The notes under the pieces are model-generated. The model was not told the DNA's origin, made no database searches, and saw only the letters and a list, made by a program, of their open reading frames with translations. From positions 1 to 64,000 of the forward strand of contig CAJJDN010000021.1 in NCBI GenBank assembly GCA_905182985.1: a DNA stretch of 64,000 nucleotides, read 5' to 3'. The translations under genes and the position numbers were made by a program. The DNA comes from Paramecium sonneborni. Its lineage: Eukaryota; Ciliophora; Oligohymenophorea; Peniculida; Parameciidae. Every line of letters starts with the position of its first letter. The stretch's first letter is position 1. Of the stretch, positions 37,769 through 50,332 are shown piece after piece.

Positions 37769-39316
37769 ATGATAGAAAAAGAGAATTTAAGATGTTCCAA
37801 AAATCATAATCATCCGATAAGTTAAATAGATGTAGGAAAAGATGTTTAGATGAATGACAGGCTATTATGCAGTGAATGCGTGTTAAATATTAAATCAAGT
37901 GTGAGCATTTTAGGTTTAAATATTATTTAATCAGAAATTGAAAATAATATTTAAGAGAATTTAAATTTGAAAATCTCATTTATTACTTAGAAAAAGGAAA
38001 ATCTGGCAAAATTGTAGAATGATATTAATAAATGGAAATTAAAATTTAATTAAATAATTGATTCAATTATAGAAGAGTTAGATTATTACATGAATAGTTT
38101 AATTGCTAAAGAATAAGTTAATTATACATATAACTTTATAAAGGAATTGGAAAATTTTATCAATTAATCAGAATCTCATAAAAAGGATTATGAATTATTA
38201 GTTGAGTAAATTATTAAGATTACTAGTTTATCAATTAATAAAATTTAATTAAAATTAACCAAATTGAATTCAGAATAGAGAAAATATATAGCTGAAACTA
38301 AAAATTCCTTATCAGAAATTGTTTAAATTTAATAGCCTAAAATCACTCTTAAACCTATTAATAATCAATTAAAATAATCAGATTATTGTTTTGCGATTGC
38401 CTTTAACTATACTAGATAAATTATGGTTTCTGGTTGTAATTAAAATATGAAAGTCTGAGATTTTAAAGATGGCAATTTATAAGAAGTTTAAACATTATCA
38501 GTTCACAAAAATGATATAACTTGCTTATTATTTAGCAAGGTATAAAATAGTTTCATTTCTGGATCAGCTGATAAGACAATCAGATGTTGGAAACAGGTAA
38601 ATGGAAAAGAATGGAAAAGTTAATAATTCTTTGAAGAACATACTGATAGGATTGAATGTTTATTATTATGTAAAAATGAAAAAACATTATTTTCTGGAAG
38701 TGATGATAAATCGATTAAAATATGGTAAGTTGATTTAGATAATAATAATCTAAAATTCTCGTATTCTTTAATGAAACATACTCATGATGTTTATGGGTTA
38801 TCATTAAATGAATCAGAGACTTTTTTAGTTTCATGTGGTGGAAATAAATAAATAATAACTTGGAAAAAAGCAAAAGACCATAAATGGGAATTTTAGTAAA
38901 TCGTTAAATAATCAATAAATGAAATAGGAGCTATTATCTGTTTTATTAAAGAAGACCAATTTATTTGGGTAGGAGGAATTAAAAATGGAAAAGATTGTGT
39001 AAGTTACTTTGAACTAGCTAGTGGGAATTTTGTAGAATAAAAAGAAAAAGAATAACAGTTAATAGTATCCTCTGAAGTAGCGAATTATAATTTTTTTCCA
39101 ATTCTTTTTAACAAAGAGAAGGAGATTATATTATTCAGACATAAATTTCATGTTTATTTACTAACAAAATAAACTCATGGTATATATAGAATTTCAACAA
39201 AATTGAAATTTGATAGTGCTTTTATATTTGGAACTATGACAAATGATGCTAAATTTATTATTTTATGGGAAAAGTCCCTCTAGAATTATTCAATTTATTA
39301 AATTGAAGTGAAATGA
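37769..39316 (+). CDS. WD40-repeat protein with B-box-like N terminus and coiled coil (in-frame TGA)
   Basis: A 516-codon frame of a large Paramecium WD40 family. Residues 1-45 hold a Cys/His cluster (RCSKNHNHPI, LLCSECV) like a degenerate B-box. Residues 60-200 are a K/E/Q-rich coiled coil. From about 205 there are WD repeats: FISGSADKTIRCWKQ, LFSGSDDKSIKIWQ, LVSCGGNKQQIITWKK and a final FGTMTNDAKFIILWEKS. The propeller is a protein-docking surface. A TGA at 38456-38458 (codon 230) interrupts the first repeat (NMKV-stop-DFKDG). It is the only defect over 516 codons, with no frameshift, at a place where the family usually has an aromatic residue, and no intron fits around it. It may be a recent nonsense mutation, a sequence error or readthrough. 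I keep it as CDS with that warning. Confidence 0.8.
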
Positions 39317-41105
39317 TTTTTAATTATATAAAACAAAATATAATTTTATAATAAAGTTAATCATATCTACCGTTTAAAATAGATAATATCATTGTAAATC
39401 TTTAATGTGATAGAATTTATCAAAATTTTTTTATGTTTTAAAATATTATAGATTTTCAACATAAATATATCATAATAATTTTTAAGGAATTTATCCATGC
39501 TTACTTTACTTTAAGTTCTTTTTTTTTTGAGATTTCTTACCAAAAATTTTCCTACTCTACAGTGAAATATGAACAACTAGAGCTTAAATTGTAAGCTGTT
39601 ATATAGCAAGGACAAATTTTAACTCTTTTGTAAAAGGAAAGTTAGATCATAATAATTTATCAATTTCCTAAAATAAATGATAAAAAGCAAAATATTACAA
39701 ATAAAGTGAAAAAAAGAATTAAATCAATCTTATTACAGGATTATTGATGCTTTCAAAATTTTATCAATATTCATAGTATTTAAATTTATAGGATACCTGA
39801 TCCTAGCATTCTAAACAACTAACTTGTAAAAACTAATAATTCACAGGATTTGGATTGAAAGGTTACATTTAATGGCCTAAAAATACTTTTCTAAATAAAT
39901 AAAACCTCATTTATATATGCAATTATATGGCAATTTTCCAAAGAACTAAATAAGATATGTCAACTTTATGAATGAATTTTTTCATCAGTATTTCTATATC
40001 CAGAATAGAAGCACTATTTAGTAACTCTAAAAAAAAATAATGATAACAGCTAAAAAATCCTGTATGCAAATATAGTATTATTGAGCATTGTTATGATGAA
40101 TAAAAATTCGGCTTATTGATAATATATTTATAATTTATAACCAAAAGCTAAATTTCAATAAAAATTGAATTGAAAATTCTAATTTGAAAAGTGACTTTAC
40201 ATAAGGTTAAGTGTACCATTGGAATCTAAGTTTTTAATTGAGCTACAGGAGTGGAATTGTGACTTACAGCAGCATTTGCTAATTTTATTGAAATAAAGAC
40301 AAAATTAAGAATAAAGTTATATTTAATAAAATCATTTTACTTGATATTTGTTAGCCTATTTTATAAAATTAAAATTTTCTCTAAAAGCATGCTATCTAAT
40401 TTTTAACTTTTTAAATTTAATAACAATCAGATAGGATTATTCTTTTCATTTCTTATATTCAAATTAGTAAAAGAAATTAAACTATTCAGATTTTTATCAA
40501 AACTTTATCTTTAGCTGAGCTTAATTGAATCTCAAGTAGCAGCCAACTTGAATCCCTTTGATAGAATGGAAATAAGGAAATCAGCTAGAAGTCTTAAGTT
40601 TTAACATTACAAACAGATTAGACTTTAAAATTTACAGGCCGCCTTGATATTAGTGTGTTAGTCTTTCAATAATTTACTTTTTAAATCTTGTAAATTTGAT
40701 ATTAGAAAATTATCACAAGTAGCAAAGCATTGCATTATTTGTTGCAAAAATTTATCGTCATGATTTGGATCATTCATTTTTTTTTGATTAACCTTTGCCC
40801 TCTGATTGCGCATTTTTATTAGTAATTACGTAGTTGTTCCTCTAAATCCTAAAAACTGATTATGAAATTCAAAACTTTTAGAATGTTGGAATCTGTTAAA
40901 TCACCATCATAAGCTGAAGTAAATATTCACAATAACTTTTCATATCAAATTTAAGAAATTTAATCAATCCTAAACACAAAAAAGTAAATACCATTCAAAA
41001 GTATAAAAAACCAAAAAAATATTTATCAAATTAAAGAAAAAAATAAATTGGTTTAGCCCCAGGATTAATTTTGTGTATATATAATTATTACCATTTTCTT
41101 TTATT
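39317..41105. other. Intergenic with a short unassigned frame
   Basis: About 1.8 kb. On the minus strand, open stretches at roughly 40546-40905 include MNDPNHDDKFLQQIMQCFAT and a helical DLEEQLRNYQQK in a neighbouring frame. They do not join into one gene and no family is recognised. The remainder is featureless. Confidence 0.45.
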
Positions 41106-44100
41106 TCAATACTTATAATAATTTTCACTTAGTTGCTTACTCTACTTTATATCTATTTCGACCCATTTACCAATCTTCATACCTTTCAAATCATATTCAC
41201 CTGTCTATGTTATCCACCATCTATTTCCAATTTCAACCCAATTTCCGATCTTTATTTAATCTTCTTCACTATATGATCCACCACCACTAATATAATATTA
41301 TTGATCTATGCTGAGATAATATTTACATTTTTTAATAATCTCCATTTAAATATTTATCATGATTAATATCCCACCTACCCACCTTCATACCTTTAATATT
41401 ATATTCGCCATTATAAAGAATGAAGGCATAATTTTCAAAATTTTCCCACAACTCTACCCATTTCCCAATCTTAATTTAACTCTCTTCATTTCCATATAAT
41501 CCACCCCCACTAACATAAGATCATGGCTCTATACTTTTTAAATATTTACATTTATTTGTATTCATTTTCATTCTTCTTACAATAATTAATATCCCATCTA
41601 CCTACCTTGATACCTTATATATTATATTCACCATTATAAGTGACTTATTTCAACCATGTAAACCCTTCATCTATCTCTACCCATTTTCCAATCTTTATCT
41701 AATCTTCTCCCTCCCCATATGATCCACCACCACTAACATATGATCATGCACCTATACTTAGATTTATTTACATTTATTTATATTCTTTTAATTAATTTCC
41801 TTTGGAATCATACCCCTTAAAAAATATATCCCATCTACCTACTTTCATTTGGTTTTTGAATGATCCAACTTATATAATAGATTTGCTATTAATTTAAAAA
41901 AGCTAATTACTTTTCACTTCTATAAATTTCATTTCCATTATCATCAAAATTGATACAACCACTAAAAAAAATTACAGAATAATATTTACCATAATGGATT
42001 TTCAAAATTTAAATTTAAAATATACCATCTACCGACCTTTTTCCCGTTCGTATTGTATCCACCTTTATGGACGACTTATTAAAAATTCCAAAACCAATCC
42101 TACAACTCTATCCACTTTCCAATCTTAATCTAAGTCCCTCCCTTATCATAAGATCCACCACCACTAATATATCATTATCCTTTATTCATATAACATTTAC
42201 ATTTATTTATATTCTCCATTTCCTTTTCTATCATGACTAATATTCCATTTACCTATCTTTTTCCCTTTCATATTATATTCACCACTAAAAGTAATCTATT
42301 TATCCCAATTAAACCTTTCATCCAATTCTACCCATCTACCAATCTTAATAGAACCCTTTCCTTTATAATAAGATCCCCCACCACTAATATATCATGATGC
42401 ACCTATATTCATAAAATATTTACATTTGTTTGTATAATCCATTTCCAAATCTATCATAACTAATATTCCATCTACCTACCTTTCTCCCTTTCATATTATA
42501 TTCGCCATAATAACAAACTTATTTTCTCAAATGAAAACGTTCATCCAACTCTATCCACCTTCCAACCTTAATCTCAGCCCTTCTATTATCATATGATCCA
42601 CCCCCACTAATATGTAATTATTCACCTATGCTCATATAATATATACATTTATTTAAATTCTCCATTTCCAAAAATACCATAACAAGTATCCCATCGACCT
42701 ACTTTGATACCTTTTGTATTGTATTCGCCATTATAAATGATTAATTTATTATTATAAAATCGTTCATCCAACTCTACCCATCTTCCAATTTTAACTTAAT
42801 TTTTCTCACTATATGTTCCACCACCACTAATTAAAAATTGGCCCCCTATTCTTAGATTTATTTACATTTATTTATATTCCTGTTATTAATTTCCTTTGAA
42901 ATCAAACCCCTTATATCTAATATCCCATCTACCTACTTTGAAACCATTTTTGAATGATCCAACATAAATAATAGGTGTACTATTTATTTTAAAAAGCTAA
43001 TTACTTTTCACTTCTTTAAACTTCAAATCCATAATCATCAAAATTTATGCAACCACTATGATTTACTTAATATGATTACCATTCTTAAATTTCATTTTTT
43101 AAATTTAAAATATTCCATCTACCAACCTTTAAACCCTATATATTATATTCTCCATTATAAATGATTTATTTATCCTCATTAAACCTTTCATCCAATTCTA
43201 TCCACTTTCCGATCTTAATTTAACCTCTGTATGATCCACCACCACTAATAAATTATATATATTTTTTACATTTATTAATATTCCTTCTAATTTTTCCATC
43301 TATACAATATCTACCATTCTCCAACTTTTTCCCCATCTTCAAAGTCTCCCAAATATATTACAGATTCCCTATATATTATAATATCGAAATTATACTTTTC
43401 ACTTCTATAAATCTCATTTCCATTTGAATTATAATTTATACAACCACTAAAAAATCCAAAAAATATTTAGTTACCATAAAAAAATATGATTATTAGATTT
43501 TTCGTAAATATCCCATCTTCCATTTTTCTTTCCTTATTTGAAATTTCCAAAGTAAATTATAGGTTCCCTAAAACTTATTCTAAAAAGAATACTTTTCGTA
43601 ACTGTAAAGTACTTTTCCATTTGAATCATAATAAATACACCCACTAATTAAATCAATTAATATTATCTTTACCACAACAAAAAATGAACTTTAGATTTTT
43701 CGAACATGTCCCATCTCCCAACTTTTTAGCCTTTGAAATTATATTCCCCCTAATAATAAAAACAATCAGAAAACTCAACCCACTTCTCAATTTTGAAGCC
43801 AGTGCTTTAATCATATAATCCACCACCGCTATTGATTTATTAATTATTAATTACATTGATGTAAATTAATCACAGCTTTTTAACCTCTACAATATATTCC
43901 ACCTTCCAAATTTTTTACCGTTTTAATAATTGCCACTTTGTATAATTTACTAATCCCATCTAAATTGATCACACGGTTCTATCCATTTTCCAATTTTTTC
44001 CTTATTATATTATCCACCTCCTCTAATAATTGTTAAAAATATTTATTCTTACATTTCTTCATTATTATTATTATACCAATTTTGAACCCATATGCCTATT

Positions 44101-45737
44101 TTTTACCCATTCTAATACTATCCATTTTAAAGTAAGATGGAATAATAGTTAGTCTGGTCACATAGCACACACCATTTACCGATTTTAAATGAACCTTAGG
44201 AAAAATTTTAAAAGTCATAATTATATTCACCACCTCCACTAATTGATATTTTATATAGAGAATTTTGATACATTTTTATAAAATCTTAATTCCAAATTCC
44301 TTTAATAAATAAATCCCATTAACCCACCTTTTTACCATCTTTATAATTTCCATGAAAAGTAATTAGGTAATCCTTATTAATTTTATCACTCAATTCAATC
44401 CAATCACCACTTTTAAATGAGACGCCTTATTAATCATCAAAATATGAGCCACCACCACTAATTTTATCACTTAAATTTTACATCTATTAATTGTGTAAAA
44501 AAGTATCCCATCTACCAATTTTTTAGTTGCTTCTATATTCACCCTTAAATTTGACTTAGTTGAAGTCACAAAAACTTTCATTTACTTCTAACCATAGTCC
44601 AATCTTTTCACTTTTAAGGTTATATTCTCCACCACCACTATTTTATATTTATCTAATCATTTTATACATCTCTTGTTCTTTATAAAAAATTTTCCAAATT
44701 CCTATACGATTATTATTTACATATTCTCCTACTTCAAATACTTAAGCTTCACTATTATTTAGAAAAGGATTAAATTTTACCTCCAAATGTTTTTTATCAT
44801 TTCCTTCCATAAGCCTGTCTTTTTATCATCTGAGTATAATAAAAATTTTTTTACCTCTATAATCACCTCCAACATTAACCAAAGTTTATCCGTTCCATTT
44901 AGCTATCCATTTTCCATCCTTTTGGTTATTTTTCCCATAATTTCCAGACCAATTAAGATAATTTATTTAATCTAAATTATTCAATATGTCTTGCTAAGAA
45001 AAAGTGTCATTCAGTTAATCCCTAATTAAGTAAATATAGGAAATACATTCTAATTAATTATCCATCTTTTAAATAAAGTATGCTCTTTTTAATAGCTATT
45101 TAGAATATATTCTAAATATATCTTCCAGTTTTTTAATCCCAATTCAAAACTTTTAGCTCTTTTCCTTAATTCTTTTGGTGATTTTCTATAGGTTTAATTC
45201 TAAATAAATTTATATTAATTACTAAGAGATTTCTACTTGAATTTATTCTTTGACTTTCTTACTTAAATTGATTATTTCTTCTTCAAAATAAGTTTTTACC
45301 TTCTTTAATTGAATTAAATAAGCATTTTTATAAGTATCCCAATCTTCCAAATATCTTTCATCTAAGATTTAAACTAATTTTTCTAAATTTTTAAAGGAGG
45401 ATGATTCTCCTATAGTTTCCAAAAGCTGATGATATAATAATTCTTCCTATTCAATTTGATCTTAAATCTATTTAATAGATTCAAATATATCTTCCCATAA
45501 TTCTTTCATTTTAATTTCGATTTAAGAAAGTAGTTACTTAAAACTCATCTTATGCAGATTGTATCCTTTTAACTTTTTGGTCATCAATTCAAAAAACTAA
45601 TTTATGGGAAAATTCATGGGTTATGTTAGTCTTACCTTTGCATCATGTTCATATATGCACTCTGTGCAAAGTTTTTATTTGAATACTTGAGAGGCCATGT
45701 CTATCATTTGGCTTCCAACATGTTAAGAACAATTCAT
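41106..45737 (-). CDS. MORN-like repeat protein with Cys/His N terminus and coiled coil
   Basis: A large multi-exon gene. The N terminus (MNCSQHVGSQ..., LCTECIYEHD) is a Cys/His B-box-like cluster. A coiled coil of some 170 residues follows (KELWEDIFESIKQIQDQIEQ and onwards). The rest is about 17 tandem units of 70-75 codons with the pattern GGG-S/L-Y, KIGKWVEL, then YNGEY-KG-KVGRWDI, a variant of the MORN_2 type (G-Y-NGKK-GKW). Such arrays usually bind membranes or scaffold proteins. Many units contain a short intron just before the GGG (for example 26 nt ending AATAG near 43829-43854, and introns ending ATATTAG or ATGTTAG), needed to keep frame. The start is the ATG before the first Cys and the stop is TGA at 41106-41108. 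One TGA at 45144-45146 in the coiled coil lies either in a 39-nt intron or in a damaged codon. Exact exon count is uncertain. Confidence 0.83.
41200..44650 (-). repeat. Tandem protein-coding repeat, about 17 units of about 215-230 bases
   Basis: Minus-strand units are marked by a glycine triplet (CCACCACCACT on the plus strand) near 41280, 41508, 41730, 42150, 42375, 42600, 42820, 43240, 43820, 44020, 44240, 44455 and 44630. Variant units with CAACCACT or CACCCACT lie near 41940, 43050, 43440 and 43640. Units have diverged at the DNA level but keep the KIGKW and VGRWDI motifs, so this is an old array under selection, not a recent satellite. Confidence 0.88.
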
Positions 45738-46939
45738 TTTTATAATTAATAACAAAATTTCTATTACTTTTGTTAAAACTAAATGAGTATTAAGAAAATT
45801 TATTTTTCAAACATTGGTAACAAACAATTATTTCTGTAAACCTTAAAATTAATCAATATTTAAATGCTTTCTAAATATGATACATCTTAAACTTAAAGAA
45901 ATGAAGAATATTTGAAAAAATCTTTCTTTGAGATTTCAAAGTAAAGTAACAAAATGCAATACATTTCTTTTCTGACTCATTATAGCCTTAATCTAATGCA
46001 AAAATAAGAAAGAAATATTCTGTTTATTTTTAAATAGTTAATGTTGATTTTTTAAATTTAACTAATTTAGCTGCAAAAGTACTTGAAGAATAAAGAAGTA
46101 TTTTATTTATTCAATACAAAAAATATTATTTAATAAACTAGTTTAAAACTCTTTGAGATTAAAAGCTATTTCTGATAGAGATAGCTTTCCATATCATATT
46201 GATTTTGCGGCAAAGATTGCACAATAAAACTTAATTACTTACATCTAAAATTGAAAGACTGAATTTGAGTAAGGATTAAAATTCATTTAATATCCAAAAT
46301 TACTTTGTATTGATTATTTTTTATTAACAAAAATTCTAATTTTTCTTGAACTATTTTCTAAAAATTTTCTTATGGGCTCTTGATTCTCACAAAAGACAAT
46401 TTTGCAAGTCTTCTTGTTGCATAATTGAAATTTTGACTTAATTTATTGATAAAGTGATGAATATTTTTTATTTATTGGCGATTACAAAATGGCTACCTTT
46501 TATAAATGAATAAATTTAATTAAATTAATAATCAACAGCTTTTTATCCTCCACTTGGTTATATTTTCTATGAATATCAAATATTTTGGTTCCATATCTCT
46601 ATTCTGGATATAACTACATCAACTCTACATTTTCAAATTCAATTTATTCTTTTGAAAATACTAGATTCTTGATTTTGAATCTGTAAATCCATATAATCAT
46701 AAATCTAAAAAGAAGAAAAAATTGGTGAAGAACTCTTTTTATGATATATTTTTATTTTTTCTGCAATATGCATCAAAGCATTTTAACGGATAAAAAACTT
46801 TCTTAGAACATTTTTTCTTAATTCTTGTATTTTTTGTTGTAGATGATAGAGTTCTCAATTCCTGTAGCTATTAGAAAAGCAATATAACCTTTATTGCCAA
46901 TTGTTCCTAATAAGGAATTCATAATAGGTAGATTGCTGA
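45738..46939. other. Upstream of repeat gene, unassigned frames
   Basis: A plus-strand frame at about 45784-46200 is open for some 130 codons (NEEYLKKSFFEISKQSNKMQ) and others occur near 46450-46680 (FYPPLGYIFYEYQIFWF). None carries a known domain or joins to a neighbour. Chance or decay products are likely. Confidence 0.4.
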
Positions 46940-47960
46940 TCATCTATTAGGCCACTTATCTCTTAAGTGACTAAAATCTTGATGGATGAATATTTTTTCC
47001 AATTTAAGTTTTATCAATGTAAATTAATTTAGTCTATCCAGCTAGATAGAATGGCATCTATTTTAAATAATCATTCTTTTATTGCATCGAATGCTATTTT
47101 TTTTTTAGAAATTTATAAGTCACAATACAATACAATATTTTTTTACAAATCTGTAAAATAAAAGTTTTTTAGGCTAATGTATCTGAATTAGGTGATTTTT
47201 AAGGAATTCTTCATGTAATTCTACTGTGAAGTGATATCTTGGAACAACTTTATACTACCATTATAATTAAACCCATTCAGTCGGCTCCTTTTACCAGGTG
47301 AAAAGGTTAGATGATTCAATAGAATTCATTTTATTGATCTGCTTATAATTTTCCTCATCCTTTTCTTAATTTTTGTGTTGCTATTCCTCTTCTACTTTAA
47401 TATCACCGATAAAAATCCCTAATTAGTATAAGGTATACCATCTCCTTTTAAAAATTACTCATCTGTTTTTTCGTTGATTTCCCATCTTGAGCATCTATAT
47501 CCTTTGGATTATTAATTTAAATAAGAATCTAATAGATTACTGTAATAAATTAAAAAAATACAGAAATATTTGAAATCATAAAAATATATCATTCAAACCC
47601 TGTATGACAGTAGCTGCTAAAAATCAATTAAAGTTAAAATCTATTTTTCTCAATTTTTTATAATTTCAAGAAAAATCGTTGATATAAGTATGCTATTGGA
47701 GAATCATAACAGCATCCAAATTATCTACCAATTAAGAAAAAATCTAAAAATTGGTCAATGTATTAGGATTAATGAATACTATCAAATATTTCAAAAAGGT
47801 ATTCTGAAAAATTTCATTATTATATGAATATGTATTTTTATAAATATCTTCTAAAAATCGATCCCCTGAAGGTGTATTATTTCTCAAATAATATCATTAA
47901 ATTAAACATACTTTAGAAAATTTTTTATATGAATTCAATTTAATTTGTGCCGTTCTTAAA
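46940..47960 (-). pseudogene. Unknown protein gene with repeated in-frame TGA codons
   Basis: One reading frame stays protein-like for about 320 codons on the minus strand and uses two or three good introns (47540-47561, 22 nt; 47419-47438, 20 nt; probably a 30-nt one near 47100-47130). Parts read NNTPSGDRFLEDIYKNTYSY, FQNTFLKYLIVFINPNTLTN, GYRCSRWEINEKTDEQFLKG and PRYHFTVELHEEFLKNHL. The frame contains TGA at 47894-47896, 47666-47668, 47624-47626 and 47576-47578, and ends at TGA 46940-46942, beyond which other frames look coding. No start ATG is obvious. I do not recognise the family. It is most simply a recently inactivated gene with nonsense changes and no frameshift until its 3' end; readthrough cannot be excluded. 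Confidence 0.5.
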
Positions 47961-48775
47961 TATTTAGCTTAGATTATCAGAAATTTTCAATGAATAAATT
48001 AGAACGATAAATTCAATTAAAATTTTTTTTAATTTTTTTTCAATATTAGAGCTATTATCATAATCTTGAATAATGTGAATGATGAAAATATATTATTATA
48101 AGTAGTACTAAAACAAATTGCCTATTTGATTTGTTATTGATAAATTCTGTTTCCTCTGGTTTATATTAAATTTCTAATTTTCTTTTATTTATTACTTAAT
48201 TTTCTCTTGTCTTAGCAGATAGTAATTATTCACACCTTCTTTCAAATTGATTTTAATTAAAAATAGATCGGCCAAAATCTTGTATTACTTTTCCTACTGG
48301 GATCTTTTTTTCAAAATTATTAATAGTGAAATCAGTTTATACAAGCTTTTAATGATTCTTTTTCATAAAAGTAATCAGAGTAAAAAAGGCATCCAAATAA
48401 ATAATTTTAATTTGAAATCAATACATAGTTTATTTTGCAAGAATTCAAAAAATATTTTAGACTCTATAAATTACAAAAGATTAGTAAAAATTTTCATGAA
48501 AATAAGAACGAAACTTAGAGGGGTTAGCATAAATTGTATAAATATGCTCTTTTGATTAGGTTTTATTGAAAAATATAAAATGAAAGATTTAAATTTAAAA
48601 TAAAAATTTCTTCAATTTCAGAAAATTCAAAGAATTTAATATATTATATATTAATTAATTTAATATATTGCTAAATTATTATAATTAATGTAAAGAGCAT
48701 TTGATATAAATTGGAAACTCGATTATTAAGTTATGAAAAAGGTGAAATTTTAAAAATAATATAGTGTTATGTAAT
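47961..48775. other. Intergenic, nothing firm
   Basis: A plus-strand stretch free of all three standard stops (48247-48555) encodes a basic hydrophobic peptide (YYFSYWDLFFKIINSEISLY) but has no domain, no good start and no flanking exons. Its reality is doubtful. Confidence 0.4.
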
Positions 48776-49865
48776 TCAAAATTTATCTAAAACTTCAACT
48801 TTGCCATGTATTATAATTAGAGGGTATAAATCTTATTCATGATTGATTTCTAAATACTAATGTAAAATATATAAATTTACAAATTATTAAAGAGTTGATT
48901 TTTTAGTCCAAAATAAAGTTTTGAAATTCATGTTAATTTCTATTATTATTACGTCGTATTTAATAAATATGAATGATTACTAGACATCATTTTAGTTTTT
49001 TGATAAGTGAGAATAATTGTAACCTTAATTACTTATTAAGTATGCTCTAAGTTAAATATTGTATTTACCCATGTCCAATAAATTTAAAATTAGGAGTGTA
49101 ATTGGATCTAATTATTATATCCTTATCGCCCACACCAATATTAATAAAAGTTTAAATATCTAATATTTTTAATGCAAATTTTGTAATTCCGGTCTTTGGA
49201 ATCATTTAATTTCCAAAGAATAAACCTTGACCCTATACAAACTTTCCATTTTGTTAGATATCAACATATCTACATTGTTAATTTCCTTCAAATCTCACTA
49301 ATAATTAATTAATTTTATTTATTTGAGTTTGAATTGGTTCCTTCTAATCATAATTTTATTTATATATCAATTTAATCTATTATTTATTACTTTATGATCC
49401 GAAATCATTTTCTATGTTCAATATATGTTTTTTTTCTAAGTTTTCCCATTCTTTTCCCATCAGCCTTAATAATTTTATTAATTCACTCAATTAAGGTAAT
49501 AAAGTCTCTTAAACTAGTCCTAATTTTATAAATTAGTTAATTTATTAATCCACATTATGAATCTGAAATTATTATAAATTATTTAAGATGAACTCTTCAG
49601 CAGGCTTAATAAAGCTGCTTAATATATTTATGACTTAATGGCATTCCTAAATATTAAACTATATTTCCTTTATAATTTACACTCCTTAGACCATCTAACC
49701 TTTTATTGAATCAAATTCAACTAAACTATTTAAATGGTCTCTATGGTTTTCAATACATAACAAACAGTAAGGAGTTTAATTTTAGCATTCTTTTTTTGTA
49801 CAAACTCCTACAATGGGATTTTTATGGTGACCGATCTTTTAACATTAATGATTTCCAAAGTTCAT
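48776..49865 (-). CDS. B-box-like/coiled-coil/B30.2 (SPRY)-like protein
   Basis: A 355-aa protein of TRIM-like plan without a visible RING. Residues 1-45 carry a Cys/His cluster (NHQCQKIGHH, then GVCTKKECQNQTPYCLLC and ENHRDHL) that fits a B-box-type zinc site. Residues 60-190 are a coiled coil (LSELIKLLRLMGKEWENLEK). The C-terminal 160 residues match the SPRY-like module common in Paramecium: NGKFVQGQGLFFGNQMIPKT, GITKFALKIL, INIGVGDKDII, GHGAYLISNQGYNYSH, a hydrophobic strand IKYDVIIIEINM, and DLYPLIIIHGKVEVLDKF at the end. A 22-nt intron (49047-49068) must be removed to join the last strands, and the exons give 356 codons exactly. The ATG at 49865 starts just before the first Cys/His residues. 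SPRY modules bind short peptides; the target is unknown. Confidence 0.9.
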
Positions 49866-50332
49866 TTATAAAATTGATTAAAATAATTAATTTATTGAAA
49901 TGTGTTATAAAGATTAATTATATATTATGAATGGTTTCAAATTTAATTGTAATTTTTGATTGTGTACAAATAATTGAAAATAAATAAATTTAAAGAATAT
50001 CTATATTTCAATATCTATTTTTTGTGACCTATTCATGTAAAAATAATATATTTGTTTTCTAATTTATTTTTTTATATAAATCTAAAAAGCTATACAAAAA
50101 AAAAATAATTAGACTTGAATATAATAAATTTTATTTATAAATATCGATTTTTTAAACTAATAAATATTATTTAATAATTTATTTTAACATTGTTGATTTA
50201 TCATTATCATATATTTGTATTTGTATTTACCTGCAGTTTGAAAAATTGCTTTAGCTTATATATATGAATTTATATATAATTAATGAAATTTAATTTTTTA
50301 CATTTTACTAATTTATATGCATATTTTTGATA
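49866..50332. other. Intergenic, A+T rich
   Basis: Upstream region of the SPRY-like gene up to an assembly gap. No frame is supported. Confidence 0.5.

Noticed and set aside
44787..44975. Plus-strand frame over the repeat gene
   Set aside because: It is antisense to the N-terminal repeat exons of the minus-strand MORN-like gene.
48247..48555. Plus-strand frame without any standard stop (about 100 codons)
   Set aside because: It has no ATG at its 5' end, no domain and no joining exons. Frames of this length are common by chance in this A+T-rich DNA.
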